Of a DNA stretch of 64,000 bases, positions 9,278 through 18,576 are shown in pieces (position 1 is the first letter of the stretch; each line of letters starts with the position of its first letter). The DNA lies in NCBI RefSeq assembly GCF_900104725.1, contig NZ_LT629758.1, positions 1,798,001 through 1,862,000 on the forward strand, read 5' to 3'. Under the pieces are notes generated by a model. The model was not told the origin of the DNA and did no database searches. It saw nothing but the letters and a program-made list of their open reading frames with translations. The stretch is from Actinoplanes derwentensis. Its GTDB lineage: Bacteria; Actinomycetota; Actinomycetes; Mycobacteriales; Micromonosporaceae. The position numbers and the translations under genes were made by a program.

Positions 9278-10287
9278 TGAGCCAGCCGGTCCGGATCGGC
9301 CTGATCGGCGCGGGACGCATCGGGGCCTCGCACGCCGCGGTCCTGGCCCGCCGGGTGCCCGAAGCCCACCTCACCGCCGTCGTGGACCCGCGGCCCGGCG
9401 CCGCCGACCTGATCGCCGGCCCGCTCGGTGCCCGGGCGCTCTCCTCGGTCGGTGACGTCCTGGCGGACCCGGCGATCGACGCCGTGGTGATCTCCGCCGC
9501 GTCGGTGGCCCACCGCGACCTGATCGTGGCGGCCGCCACGGCCGGCAAGCACGTCTTCTGCGAGAAACCGGCCGGCATGTCGCTCGCCGAGATCGACGAG
9601 GCGCGGACGGCGGCCGCCGCGGCCGGTGTGGTGTTCCAGGTCGGCTTCAACCGCCGGTTCGCCGCCGACTTCGCCGCCGCCCACGACCTGATCGCCGGCG
9701 GCCGGATCGGCGAGGTCCAGCTGATACGCTCGTTGACCCGCGACCCCGGCACCGGCCCGGCCGACCCGGGTGCCGTGCCGCAGTGGACGATCTTCACGCA
9801 GACGCTGATCCACGACTTCGACACCCTGAACTGGCTGAATCCCGGCGCCCACGCGGTCGACGTGCTGGCCACCGCGGACGCCCTGATCGCACCGGACCAC
9901 CGCGACCGCGGCCACCTCGACACGGCCGTGGTGGTGATCCGTTACTCCAACGGTGCGATCGCCACCGCCGAGGCCAGCTTCGCGGCGGCGTACGGCTATG
10001 ACGTCCGGGGTGAGGTCTTCGGCTCGAACGGCATGGTGACCATGGGTGAGGGCGCGACGACCTCGATGCGCCTGCACGACCTGGCGGGTCGCGCGGCCTT
10101 CACCGCCCGCAGCGACACCGACCTGCTCGTCGACTCCTACACCGGTGAGCTGACCGAGTTCTGCCGGGCCGTCACGGAGAAGCGGCCGGCTGCGGTGACC
10201 GGCGACGACGCCTACGCCGCCTTCGCGATCGCGCAGGCCTGCATTGACTCGGTGACCACCGGCGCCCGCGCGGCGGTGACCCGGTGA
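9274..10287 (+). CDS. iolG: myo-Inositol 2-dehydrogenase
   Basis: 337 residues. GAGRIG (NAD-binding), FCEKPAGMSL (EKP motif) and FQVGFNRRFA are the hallmarks of actinobacterial IolG, which oxidises myo-inositol to scyllo-inosose with NAD+. The conserved Asp and His expected in the active site are in LIHDFDTLNWL. The start overlaps the previous gene (ATGATGA, so either of two adjacent ATGs). Name is given from sequence resemblance plus locus; the stereochemical preference cannot be read from sequence. Confidence 0.85.
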   Translation: MMSQPVRIGLIGAGRIGASHAAVLARRVPEAHLTAVVDPRPGAADLIAGPLGARALSSVGDVLADPAIDAVVISAASVAHRDLIVAAATAGKHVFCEKPAGMSLAEIDEARTAAAAAGVVFQVGFNRRFAADFAAAHDLIAGGRIGEVQLIRSLTRDPGTGPADPGAVPQWTIFTQTLIHDFDTLNWLNPGAHAVDVLATADALIAPDHRDRGHLDTAVVVIRYSNGAIATAEASFAAAYGYDVRGEVFGSNGMVTMGEGATTSMRLHDLAGRAAFTARSDTDLLVDSYTGELTEFCRAVTEKRPAAVTGDDAYAAFAIAQACIDSVTTGARAAVTR

Positions 10288-10306
10288 GCGAGCTTGCGAG
10301 CGAACC
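10284..10306. repeat. Short repeat-like element over the iolG stop codon
   Basis: GTGAGCGAGCTTGCGAGCGA followed by ACC; the inner GCGAGC/TTGCGAGCG parts are direct and partly inverted copies. It includes the TGA stop of iolG. Elements of this appearance are dispersed at gene ends in several actinobacterial genomes (from memory, not checked). No second copy was found in this window. Confidence 0.35.
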
Positions 10307-10330
10307 GAGTAGAACAGCGGAGGCGTAGCA

Positions 10331-11119
10331 ATGAGTTTCACTCTCGCGATCTGTTCCGAGATGGTCTACCTGGACCTGCCGCACCTGGACCGGGTCCGCC
10401 GCATCCACGACGCCGGGTTCGCCGTCGAGATCTGGGGCTGGACCGACAAGGACGCCGCCGTGCTCGCCGCCACCGGCGCCCGGTTCACCTCGATGACCGG
10501 TTACGTCACCGGCGACCTGGTGACCAAGGAGGGCGCCGACGACCTGCTGCGCACCGCCGCCGACTCGATCGCCTTCGCCCAGCGGATCGGGCGACCGGGC
10601 CTCAACCTGCACGGCACCGGACTCGGCGAGGGCGGCCTGCCGGTGCGCCCGCACCCGGTGGTCACCGGCGCGGACTGGATCGCGGCCGCTCGCACCCTGG
10701 AACGGATCGCGGCCCTCGGCGAGCAGCACGGTGTCACCTTCGTGGTGGAGAACCTCAACCTGGACGTCGACCATCCCGGCGTGCCGTTCGCCCGCGCGGC
10801 CGACACGCTGACCCTGGTGGCGGCGGTCGGCAGCCCGCACCTGCGGATGAACCTGGACCTCTACCACGCCCAGATCGGCGAGGGGAACCTGGCCGAACTG
10901 ATCCGCCGCAGCGCCCCCTACCTGGGGGAGGTGCAGATCGCCGACGTGCCCGGCCGGTGTGAGCCGCTGACCGGCGAAGTGCGCTGGGACTTCCTGGCCC
11001 GGGTCCTCGCCGACAGCGGGTACGACGGCACGGTGGCCCTGGAGGCGTGGGCCTCGCAGCCCGGCGTCAAGGGCAGTGACCTGGCCCTGGAGCGGTTCCG
11101 TGCGGCTTTCACGCTGTGA
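10331..11119 (+). CDS. TIM-barrel isomerase, hydroxypyruvate isomerase/IolI-like
   Basis: 262 residues, xylose isomerase-like TIM barrel. Segments FVVENLN, NLDLYHAQIGEGNL and VQIADVPGR with a following E (ALEAW) match the hydroxypyruvate isomerase (Hyi)/IolI group of metal-dependent isomerases. In the inositol locus its probable role is isomerisation of an inosose (IolI-like), but Hyi activity cannot be excluded. ATG 10331 has an excellent GGAGG. It is the last gene before the second promoter. Confidence 0.72.
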   Translation: MSFTLAICSEMVYLDLPHLDRVRRIHDAGFAVEIWGWTDKDAAVLAATGARFTSMTGYVTGDLVTKEGADDLLRTAADSIAFAQRIGRPGLNLHGTGLGEGGLPVRPHPVVTGADWIAAARTLERIAALGEQHGVTFVVENLNLDVDHPGVPFARAADTLTLVAAVGSPHLRMNLDLYHAQIGEGNLAELIRRSAPYLGEVQIADVPGRCEPLTGEVRWDFLARVLADSGYDGTVALEAWASQPGVKGSDLALERFRAAFTL

Positions 11120-11140
11120 CCGTCCGCGCATGTTAGTAAG

Positions 11141-11162
11141 AATGTCCTGACAAAGTCTTGAC
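11141..11162. promoter_or_regulatory. Candidate GntR operator 3 / promoter of the iolC unit
   Basis: TGTCCTGACA at 11143-11152 followed by AA and a TTGACC (-35-like). It is almost identical to the block at 4095-4116, and starts 22 bp after the stop of the preceding gene and about 90 bp before iolC. This points to a second repressible promoter, so the cluster would be expressed as two transcription units. Confidence 0.6.
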
Positions 11163-11231
11163 CCTGGGAAACATTGGGCCAAGGGTGGAATACGGGCAGC
11201 ACAGCACCAGCAACCAACGGACGGAGCCACC

Positions 11232-12203
11232 GTGAGCGTGACCGGCACTGAGAGCGAACAGGCCTTCGACCTAGTCGCGATCGGCCGCACCGGCGTCGAC
11301 ATCTACCCGCTCGACCACGGCGTCGGGCTGGAGGAGGTGCGGACGTTCGAGAAGTTCCTGGGCGGCAGCGCGACGAATGTGGCGGTCGCCGCGGCCCGCT
11401 ACGGCCGGGGCAGCGCCCTGATCACCCGGACCGGCCAGGACGCCTTCGGCCGGTACGTGCGGGCGGAAGCGGAACGACTCGGCGTCGACCCCCGGTTCAT
11501 CACCACGGTGGCCGGCCCGCCCACGCCGGTGACGTTCTGCGAGGTGTTCCCGCCGGACGACTTCCCGCTCTACTTCTACCGCTACCCGACCGCCCCCGAC
11601 CTGCTGATCCAGGGTGACGAACTGCCGCTGGACGCGATCCGCCGGGCCCGGGTGTTCTGGGCCACCGTCACCGGCCTGTCCCAGGAACCGTCGCGGGCCG
11701 CCCACCACACCGCCTGGGCCGCCCGTGGCCGCACCACCCACACCGTGCTCGACCTCGACTACCGGCCGATGTTCTGGTCGGACCCGGTCGAAGCGTCCGC
11801 CGAGGTCGGCAAAGCCCTGGAACACGTCACCGTCGCCGTCGGCAACCGGGAGGAATGTCAGGTCGCGGTCGGCGAGACCGAACCCGGCCGGGCCGCCGAC
11901 GCCCTGCTCGACCGGGGCCTGGAACTGGTTCTGGTCAAACAGGGCCCGAAAGGTGTCCTCGCCGCGACCCGCAACGAGCGGGTCGAGGTGGCACCCCACC
12001 CGGTGAACGTGGTCAACGGCCTCGGCGCCGGTGACGCGTTCGGTGGCGCCCTGGTCCACGGCCTGCTCGCCGGCTGGGACCTGCGCCACATCGTCGAGTT
12101 CGCGAACGTGGCCGGTGCCCTGGTCGCCGGAAAGCTCGAATGCTCCACCGCCATGCCGACGGAGCCCGAGGTGCGCGACGCCATGAATGAAAAGGACGCC
12201 TGA
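11232..12203 (+). CDS. iolC: 5-Dehydro-2-deoxygluconokinase
   Basis: 323 residues, PfkB sugar-kinase family. The N-terminal signature GGSATNVAVAAARYG and the C-terminal NGLGAGDAFGGALVHG, containing the anion hole and catalytic Asp, are intact. IolC phosphorylates 2-deoxy-5-keto-gluconate in inositol degradation. GTG start with GGAG in front. It is 3 bp from the next gene, which is expected to cleave the phosphorylated product. Confidence 0.9.
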   Translation: MSVTGTESEQAFDLVAIGRTGVDIYPLDHGVGLEEVRTFEKFLGGSATNVAVAAARYGRGSALITRTGQDAFGRYVRAEAERLGVDPRFITTVAGPPTPVTFCEVFPPDDFPLYFYRYPTAPDLLIQGDELPLDAIRRARVFWATVTGLSQEPSRAAHHTAWAARGRTTHTVLDLDYRPMFWSDPVEASAEVGKALEHVTVAVGNREECQVAVGETEPGRAADALLDRGLELVLVKQGPKGVLAATRNERVEVAPHPVNVVNGLGAGDAFGGALVHGLLAGWDLRHIVEFANVAGALVAGKLECSTAMPTEPEVRDAMNEKDA

Positions 12204-12206
12204 GCG

Positions 12207-13076
12207 ATGATCGACCTCACTGAGATCCGGGCCCGCCACCCCCAGCACATCCCGCAGGCATGGGCGTCCCGGACCCGCCGGGACCTGCTCGGTGACGACG
12301 GCCGGCTGCTGATCGTGGCCGCCGACCACCCGGCCCGCGGCGCGCTCGGCGTCCGGGGCGACAGCCTGGCCATGGGCAGCCGCCGCGACCTGCTGGACCG
12401 GCTCGCCGTCGCGCTGTCCCGGCCCGGCGTCGACGGGGTGCTGGGAACCGCCGACATCCTGGACGACCTGCTGCTGATGGGAGCCCTGGACGGCAAGGTG
12501 GTGTTCGGCTCGATGAACCGCGGCGGACTGCAGGGCGCCAGCTTCGAGTTCGACGACCGGTTCACCGGCCACACCGCCGACGAGATCGCCGCCGCCGGCA
12601 TGGACGGCGGCAAGATGCTCACCCGGATCTGCCTGGACGACCCGGGCAGCCTCGCCACCATCCAGGCCACCGCCCAGGCCGTCGACGCGCTCGCCGCCCG
12701 CAGACTGGTCGCGATGATCGAGCCGTTCTGGTCCGAACGGGACGCCACCACCGGCGCCATCAAGCACCGGTTCGACGCGGAGAGCACCATCAAGTCCATC
12801 GCGGTCGCCTCCGGCCTCGGCGCCACCAGCGCCTACACGTGGCTCAAGCTCCCGGTGGTGGACGAGCTGGAGCGGGTGATGGAGTCGACCACCCTGCCGT
12901 CGCTGCTTCTCGGCGGCGATCCCCAGGGCGACCCTGACGACACGTACGACTCGTGGGGTGAGGCTCTGAAGCTGAACGCGGTCCGAGGCCTGATCGTCGG
13001 CCGGGCGCTGCTCTACCCGCCGAACGGCGACGTGGCCGGCGCCGTCGACATCGCCGCCGGGCTGGTGCACCCGTGA
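12207..13076 (+). CDS. Cgl0159-type (beta/alpha)8 aldolase, IolJ-like role
   Basis: 289 residues. The sequence resembles the Cgl0159 family of inositol clusters, distantly related to class I (DeoC/FbaB-type) aldolases: AADHPARGALG near the N-terminus and the Lys-bearing TSAYTWLKLPVV segment. Its expected role is cleavage of 2-deoxy-5-keto-gluconate 6-phosphate to malonate semialdehyde and DHAP (inferred from position between iolC and iolB; no other IolJ is present in the locus). Overlaps iolB by 4 bp (GTGA). Confidence 0.8.
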   Translation: MIDLTEIRARHPQHIPQAWASRTRRDLLGDDGRLLIVAADHPARGALGVRGDSLAMGSRRDLLDRLAVALSRPGVDGVLGTADILDDLLLMGALDGKVVFGSMNRGGLQGASFEFDDRFTGHTADEIAAAGMDGGKMLTRICLDDPGSLATIQATAQAVDALAARRLVAMIEPFWSERDATTGAIKHRFDAESTIKSIAVASGLGATSAYTWLKLPVVDELERVMESTTLPSLLLGGDPQGDPDDTYDSWGEALKLNAVRGLIVGRALLYPPNGDVAGAVDIAAGLVHP

Positions 13077-13984
13077 GCCGCTGGGTGAAGCCGCTGGGCA
13101 CCGCCGCCGCCGACGGGTTCGACGTCGTCATCGACGAGCGGATCGACGGCTGGGAGCACACCGGCCTGCGGATCGTCACGTTCGACGGGCTTTCGGCAAC
13201 GGAACTGGACGTCGCCGGTACCGAGTTCGTCGTCGTGCCCCTCAACGGTGGTTGCCTCGTCGAGGCGTACGACAGCGATGGTGTTCTGCACACCGCTGAC
13301 CTGGCCGGGCGCGCGGACGTCTGGGCCGGGGCCACCGACGTCGCCTACGTGCCGGCCGGATGGCGGATCAGCCTGTCCGGGCCGGCCGGTGGCCGCACCG
13401 CGATCTGCACCGCCCCGGTCGGCGCAGCGGCCGCGCCGCAGAAGTTCGCCCACCTGCCCGCCGCGGGTGTGCCGGTCGAGATGCGCGGCGCCGGCACCTG
13501 CTCCCGCGAGGTGCGCAACTTCGGGGTTCCCGACGTGCTCGACGCCGCCGCGATCATCGTCTGCGAGGTGCTGACCCCGGCCGGGAACTGGAGTTCCTAC
13601 CCGCCGCACAAACACGATGAGGACCGCCCCGGCCAGGAGGCCGAACTCGAGGAGATCTACTACTTCGAGACCCGGGTCGAGGGCGGCCGGGCCGTCTCCG
13701 GCGCCGACCCGGTCGGCTACCAGCGGGTGTACGGCACCGGTGACCGCCCGATCGACGTGTCAGCCGAAGTGCGCACCGGCGACGTCGTCCTGGTCCCGCA
13801 CGGCTGGCACGGCCCGTCGATGGCCGCCCCCGGCTACGACCTCTACTACCTGAACGTGATGGCCGGCCCCGGAGCCACCCGGGCCTGGCTGATCTGCGAC
13901 GACCCGAGCCACGGATGGGTCCGCAGCACCTGGACCGGCCAGGAGATCGATCCGCGACTGCCCTTCGGAGATGAACCAACATGA
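13073..13984 (+). CDS. iolB: 5-Deoxy-glucuronate isomerase
   Basis: 303 residues, bicupin KduI/IolB family. The metal-binding motif of the C-terminal cupin is visible in SYPPHKHDED (His, His, Glu-type ligands) with a later His in VLVPHGWHGPS. IolB isomerises 5-deoxy-glucuronic acid to 2-deoxy-5-keto-gluconate, the IolC substrate. GTG start inside the previous stop and ATGA overlap with iolD indicate tight coupling. Confidence 0.92.
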   Translation: MSRWVKPLGTAAADGFDVVIDERIDGWEHTGLRIVTFDGLSATELDVAGTEFVVVPLNGGCLVEAYDSDGVLHTADLAGRADVWAGATDVAYVPAGWRISLSGPAGGRTAICTAPVGAAAAPQKFAHLPAAGVPVEMRGAGTCSREVRNFGVPDVLDAAAIIVCEVLTPAGNWSSYPPHKHDEDRPGQEAELEEIYYFETRVEGGRAVSGADPVGYQRVYGTGDRPIDVSAEVRTGDVVLVPHGWHGPSMAAPGYDLYYLNVMAGPGATRAWLICDDPSHGWVRSTWTGQEIDPRLPFGDEPT

Positions 13985-15906
13985 GTGTGACGGTGCGCTT
14001 GACGGTGGCGCAGGCCACGGTGGAGTTCCTGGCCCATCAGTACTCGGAGCGCGACGGCGTACGCCGGAAACTGTTCGCCGGCTGCCTCGGCATCTTCGGG
14101 CACGGCAACGTGGCCGGGATCGGGCAGGCGTTGCTGCAGCACGAGACCGCGGCCCTGGCCGCCGGTGAGACCCCGGGCCTGCCGTACGTGCTGGCCCGCA
14201 ACGAGCAGGCCATGGTGCACACCGCCGTCGGGTACGCCCGGCAGAAGGACCGCCTGCAGACCTGGGTGTGCACCGCCTCGGTCGGCCCCGGCTCGACCAA
14301 CATGCTCACCGGCGCCGCCCTCGCCACGATCAACCGGATCCCGGTGCTGCTGCTGCCCTCGGGCACCTTCGCCACCCGCCGGTCGGCCCCGGTGCTGCAG
14401 GAACTCGAACACTTCGGCGCCGGCGACGTCACCGTGAACGACGCGTTCCGGCCGCTCTCCACCTACTTCGACCGGGTGTCGCGCGCCGAGCAGCTGCCGT
14501 CGGCGCTGCTGAACGCGATGCGGGTGCTCACCGACCCGGCCCAGACCGGCGCGGTCACGCTGTCACTGCCTCAGGACGTGCAGGCGGAGGCGTACGACTG
14601 GCCGGAGGAACTGTTCGCCGACCGGGTCTGGCACGTGGCCCGCCCACCCGCCGAGAAGTCCCGGATCCAGGCAGCCGCCGACCTCATCCGTGACTCCCGC
14701 CGCCCGCTGATCGTCGCCGGTGGCGGCGTGCACTACTCCGGCGCCGAGGACGCCCTGGCCGCGTTCTGCGAGGCCACCGGCATCCCGGTGGGGGAGTCGC
14801 AGGCCGGCAAGGGCTCCCTGCTGCACGGGCATCCGCAGCTGCTGGGCGCGGTCGGCTCCACCGGCACCACCGCCGCCAACGCCATCGCCCGCGACGCCGA
14901 CCTGGTGATCGGGATCGGCACCCGGTGGAGCGACTTCACCACGGCGTCGAGGACCGCTTTCCAGGCGGCGGGCGTACGATTCGTCAACGTCAACGTGGCG
15001 AACTTCGACGCCGGGAAGCAGTCCGGACTGGCCGTGGTGGCCGACGCCCGCGAGGCCCTGGAGTCCCTCACCGAAGCCCTGCAGGGCTGGAGTGTCGACG
15101 ACGGCTACCGCACCGAGCAGGCCCGGCTGTGGGCGAACTGGGACGCGGCCGTCGAGGCCACCTACCACCCCGGCCCCGAGGTCACCGCCGCCCTGGCGCC
15201 CGGCCGGCTCACCCAGGGCACCGTGCTGGGCCTGGTCAACGAGCTGACCGACCCCCGCGACGTGGTGCTGTGCGCGGCCGGTTCGATGCCGGGTGACCTG
15301 CACAAACTGTGGCGGGTCCGGGACCGGCGCGGCTACCACGTCGAATACGGCTACTCCTGCATGGGCTACGAGGTGCCGGCTTCGATCGGGATCCGGCTGG
15401 CCGACGAGTCCCGCGACGTGTTCGCGATGGTCGGTGACGGTGGCTACCTGATGATGCCGACCGAACTCGTCACCGCCGTCCAGGAACGGGTCAAGGTCAT
15501 CGTGGTCCTCGTGCAGAACCACGGCTTCCACTCGATCGGCTCGCTCTCGGAGAGCCTGGGCTCCCAGCGGTTCGGCACCCGGTACCGCTTCCGCGGCCAG
15601 GAGTCGCACCAGCTCGACGGCGGCACCCTGCCGGTCGACCTGGCCGCCAACGCCCGCAGCCTCGGCGTACACGTCATCGAGGTGCACAGCCGCGACGAAC
15701 TCGGCAAAGCCATCCAGGTCGCGAAACACGCCCCGTCCGACGGTGGGCCGATCCTGATCCACGTCGAGACCGACCCGCTGATCCACGGCCCGGACAGCGA
15801 CTCCTGGTGGGACGTGCCGGTCAGCGAGGTGTCCGAGCTGGACAGCACCGCCGCGGCCTACGACACCTACCTGCAGCACAAGCGCCTTCAGCGCCACCAC
15901 TTCTAG
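13981..15906 (+). CDS. iolD: 3D-(3,5/4)-Trihydroxycyclohexane-1,2-dione hydrolase
   Basis: 641 residues, ThDP-dependent family. The ThDP-activating Glu lies in the N-terminal domain ([16 protein letters not shown]), and the C-terminal cofactor motif is GDGGYLMM ... [10 protein letters not shown] (GDG-N type). It opens the ring of the trihydroxycyclohexane-dione formed by IolE to 5-deoxy-glucuronate, the substrate of iolB just upstream. Length is that expected for IolD. Confidence 0.93.
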   Translation: MSVTVRLTVAQATVEFLAHQYSERDGVRRKLFAGCLGIFGHGNVAGIGQALLQHETAALAAGETPGLPYVLARNEQAMVHTAVGYARQKDRLQTWVCTASVGPGSTNMLTGAALATINRIPVLLLPSGTFATRRSAPVLQELEHFGAGDVTVNDAFRPLSTYFDRVSRAEQLPSALLNAMRVLTDPAQTGAVTLSLPQDVQAEAYDWPEELFADRVWHVARPPAEKSRIQAAADLIRDSRRPLIVAGGGVHYSGAEDALAAFCEATGIPVGESQAGKGSLLHGHPQLLGAVGSTGTTAANAIARDADLVIGIGTRWSDFTTASRTAFQAAGVRFVNVNVANFDAGKQSGLAVVADAREALESLTEALQGWSVDDGYRTEQARLWANWDAAVEATYHPGPEVTAALAPGRLTQGTVLGLVNELTDPRDVVLCAAGSMPGDLHKLWRVRDRRGYHVEYGYSCMGYEVPASIGIRLADESRDVFAMVGDGGYLMMPTELVTAVQERVKVIVVLVQNHGFHSIGSLSESLGSQRFGTRYRFRGQESHQLDGGTLPVDLAANARSLGVHVIEVHSRDELGKAIQVAKHAPSDGGPILIHVETDPLIHGPDSDSWWDVPVSEVSELDSTAAAYDTYLQHKRLQRHHF

Positions 15907-15920
15907 AAAGGGACGCCGTC

Positions 15921-17417
15921 ATGGCAACCATCGAGCACTGGATCGACGGCGCGTACACCGCCGGGACCGGCACCCGGCGTGCAGCGGTCTTCAACCCGGC
16001 CACCGGTGAGCAGCAGCACGAGGTGGTGCTGGCCGGCTCCGCCGACGTGGACGCCGCCGTGGCCTCGGCCAAGGCCGCTTTCGAGTCGTGGGGCCAGGCC
16101 TCGCTGAGCAAGCGCACCAAGGTCCTGTTCGCGTTCCGGCAGCTGGTCAACGACAACATCGGCCGGCTCGCCGAGGCGATCAGCGACGAGCACGGCAAGG
16201 TGCTGTCCGACGCGGCCGGTGAGGTCCAGCGCGGCCTCGAGGTCATCGAGTTCGCGTGCGGCATCCCGCAGCTGCTCAAGGGCTCCTACTCGGATCAGGC
16301 GTCGACCGGCGTGGACGTGTTCAGCTTCCGCGAACCGCTCGGCGTGGTCGCCGGGATCACCCCGTTCAACTTCCCGGTCATGGTGCCGATGTGGATGCAC
16401 CCGGTCGCCATCGCCTGCGGCAACACGTTCGTGCTCAAGCCCAGCGAGCGCGACCCGTCGGCCGCCAACCTGGTCGCCGAACTGTGGAAGCAGGCCGGAC
16501 TGCCGGACGGCGTCTTCACCGTGGTGCACGGCGACAAGCTCGCGGTGGACGCGCTGATCGATCACCCCGACGTGGCCGCGATCTCGTTCGTCGGCTCGAC
16601 GCCGATCGCCAGGTACATCCACGGCCGGGCCACCGCCAACGGCAAGCGGGTCCAAGCCCTCGGCGGGGCCAAGAACCACGCGATCATCCTGCCCGACGCC
16701 GACCTCGACTTCGCCGCGGACCAGCTGTCGGCGGCGGCGTTCGGGTCGGCCGGCGAACGGTGCATGGCGATCTCCGCAGCGGTCGCGGTCGGTGACGCCG
16801 GGGACCGGATCACCGACCTGGTCCGGCAGCGGGCCGAGAGCGTGGTGGTCGGTAACGGCCGGGACCCGCGCAGCGAGATGGGCCCGGTCGTCACCGACGC
16901 CGCCCGGCACCGCATCGAGAGCCTGATCAGTTCCGGTGAGGCCCAGGGCGCGAAGGTACTCGCCGACGGCCGCGGGCTGCGCGTCGACGGGTTCGAGAAG
17001 GGCTTCTTCGTCGGCCCGACCGTCATCGACCAGGTCACCACGTCGATGGACGTCTACACCGAGGAGATTTTCGGCCCGGTCCTGTCAGTGGTCCGCGCCG
17101 ACGACGTCGACGCCGCGATCAACCTGATCAACAGCAATCCGTACGGCAACGGCACCGCCATCTTCACCTCCAGCGGTGAGTCGGCCCGCCGTTTCCAGCG
17201 CGGTGTGCGAGTCGGCATGATCGGCATCAACGTGCCGATCCCGGTGCCGATGGCCTACTACTCCTTCGGTGGCTGGAAGGACTCGCTATTCGGCGACCAC
17301 CACATCCACGGGCCGGAAGGCATCAACTTCTACACCCGCGGCAAGGTCGTCACCTCCCGCTGGCCGCAGGCCAAGACGGCACCCGACGCCTCGCTGCAGT
17401 TCCCGACCGCCAGCTGA
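15921..17417 (+). CDS. mmsA: CoA-acylating (methyl)malonate-semialdehyde dehydrogenase
   Basis: 498 residues, aldehyde dehydrogenase superfamily. The catalytic Cys is in [11 protein letters not shown] near residue 285 and the general [15 protein letters not shown] segment is diagnostic of MmsA/IolA, which make acetyl-CoA or propionyl-CoA from (methyl)malonate semialdehyde. It is the last step of inositol catabolism and the last gene of the unit; a terminator begins 17 bp after the stop. ATG 15921 is preceded by GAAAGGGA. Confidence 0.92.
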   Translation: MATIEHWIDGAYTAGTGTRRAAVFNPATGEQQHEVVLAGSADVDAAVASAKAAFESWGQASLSKRTKVLFAFRQLVNDNIGRLAEAISDEHGKVLSDAAGEVQRGLEVIEFACGIPQLLKGSYSDQASTGVDVFSFREPLGVVAGITPFNFPVMVPMWMHPVAIACGNTFVLKPSERDPSAANLVAELWKQAGLPDGVFTVVHGDKLAVDALIDHPDVAAISFVGSTPIARYIHGRATANGKRVQALGGAKNHAIILPDADLDFAADQLSAAAFGSAGERCMAISAAVAVGDAGDRITDLVRQRAESVVVGNGRDPRSEMGPVVTDAARHRIESLISSGEAQGAKVLADGRGLRVDGFEKGFFVGPTVIDQVTTSMDVYTEEIFGPVLSVVRADDVDAAINLINSNPYGNGTAIFTSSGESARRFQRGVRVGMIGINVPIPVPMAYYSFGGWKDSLFGDHHIHGPEGINFYTRGKVVTSRWPQAKTAPDASLQFPTAS

Positions 17418-17433
17418 CGAGGTTTCGCGACAC

Positions 17434-17465
17434 GAAAGGGCCCGCCGGACGGCGGGCCCTTTCGC
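17434..17465 (+). terminator. Terminator of the inositol unit
   Basis: A perfect 14-bp stem (CGAAAGGGCCCGCC / GGCGGGCCCTTTCG) with a GGAC loop, 17 bp after the mmsA stop. There is only a short T-rich tail (GCTTTG), as is common in high-GC genomes. Confidence 0.85.
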
Positions 17466-17477
17466 TTTGTGCAAGAA

Positions 17478-17490
17478 TGGGAGCGCTCCA
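17478..17490. promoter_or_regulatory. CebR-like operator upstream of the cutinase gene
   Basis: TGGGAGCGCTCCA contains the palindrome GGAGCGCTCC and matches 12 of 14 positions of the known CebR/CelR box TGGGAGCGCTCCCA of actinobacterial cellulose regulators when the next base is included. It lies about 150 bp before the cutinase start. A second box lies before the cellulase at 40447. Binding is inferred. Confidence 0.6.
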
Positions 17491-17641
17491 TTCCGTGACA
17501 ACACCGGAATGAGAAGTGTGAGAGGTATCGGAAACGATGTCCGGACCCCCGTCTCATAACGCTGTGAAACCGTTGAGAATTGTCAGCCGGAAGCACAGGA
17601 TTCGAGCTCACCCCTGTTACGTCCTTTAATGAGGGAGAGAC

Positions 17642-18529
17642 GTGTCCACGACCACAAAGCACCGGGCAGTTTTCAGCACCGTCGTCGCGGCCGCGCTGAC
17701 CGTAGCCGGAATCGCACTCGTGCCGGCCGCGAACGCCGCCACCACCGCCTACCCGAAGGGCCCGGCCCCGACCAGCAGCAGCATCGAGGCGTCCACCGGC
17801 CCGTTCGCCACCGCGCAGACCAGCGTGTCCCGGCTCGCGGCCAGCGGCTTCGGCGGCGGCGACATCTACTACCCGACCAGCACCGCCAACGGCACGTTCG
17901 GGGCCGTGGTGATCGCGCCCGGGTTCACCGCGTACAAATCCAGCATGGCCTGGCTCGCGCCGAGGATCGCGTCACAGGGCTTCGTGGTGTTCAACATCGA
18001 CACCAACACCACCTCCGACCAGCCCGCCAGCCGCGGCCGCCAGCTGCTCGCCGCCGCCGACTACCTGACCGGCAGTAGCAGCGTGCGCACCCGGATCGAC
18101 CCCACCCGCGTCGCGGTCGTCGGCCACTCGATGGGCGGCGGTGGCACCCTGGAAGCGGCGCGCAGCCGCCCGTCACTGCAGGCCGCGATCCCGCTGACCC
18201 CGTGGAACACCACCAAGTCGTGGAGCGGCAACACCGTCCCGACACTGGTCATCGGCGCCGACGGGGACACCGTGGCGCCGGTCGCGACCCACGCGCTGCC
18301 GTTCTACAACAGCCTGCCTAACAGCCCCGGCAAGGCCTACCTGGAACTGAACAACGCCACCCACTTCGCGCCGAACAGCTCGAACACGACGATCGCCAAA
18401 TACAGCATCGCCTGGCTGAAACTGTTCGTCGACAACGACACCCGCTACCAGCAGTTCGTCTGCCCCGGCCCCGGCGCGAGCCTGACCGTCGACCAGTACC
18501 GCAGTTCCTGCGCCAACTTCACGATCTGA
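17642..18529 (+). CDS. Secreted cutinase / polyester hydrolase (Thermobifida cutinase type)
   Basis: 295 residues, alpha/beta hydrolase of the bacterial cutinase (Est/Cut, PET-hydrolase-related) family. Signal peptide about 1-32 (cleavage after VPAANA). The catalytic triad is readable as Ser163 in GHSMGGGG, Asp209 in GADGDTVAP and His241 in THFAPN; Cys274 and Cys290 would form the usual C-terminal disulfide. The aromatic in the oxyanion-side loop is Phe95 (PGFTAYKSS) where Thermobifida enzymes have Tyr, and Val211 replaces the usual Ile after the Asp. The Trp188 of LTPW is kept. Expected to hydrolyse cutin-like polyesters and short-chain esters outside the cell. GTG 17642 has GAGGGAGAGA in front. 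A CebR-like box lies upstream and a perfect terminator downstream, so it is monocistronic. Confidence 0.88.
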   Translation: MSTTTKHRAVFSTVVAAALTVAGIALVPAANAATTAYPKGPAPTSSSIEASTGPFATAQTSVSRLAASGFGGGDIYYPTSTANGTFGAVVIAPGFTAYKSSMAWLAPRIASQGFVVFNIDTNTTSDQPASRGRQLLAAADYLTGSSSVRTRIDPTRVAVVGHSMGGGGTLEAARSRPSLQAAIPLTPWNTTKSWSGNTVPTLVIGADGDTVAPVATHALPFYNSLPNSPGKAYLELNNATHFAPNSSNTTIAKYSIAWLKLFVDNDTRYQQFVCPGPGASLTVDQYRSSCANFTI

Positions 18530-18534
18530 CCCTT

Positions 18535-18576
18535 GAAAAACCGGCTTCGGGTACGCGTACCCGAAGCCGGTTTTTC
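18535..18576. terminator. Bidirectional terminator between cutinase and DsbA-like genes
   Basis: A perfect 42-bp inverted repeat centred on 18555/18556: GAAAAACCGGCTTCGGGTAC on the left half and its complement on the right, with A5 and T5 flanks. It works for both convergent genes; the last base pairs overlap the DsbA-like stop codon. Confidence 0.92.

Noticed and set aside
11271..13070. Long open frame on the minus strand opposite iolC and the aldolase gene
   Set aside because: A GC-rich antisense shadow: low-complexity His/Gly/Arg composition, no ribosome site and no known motif, while the plus strand has clear enzymes.
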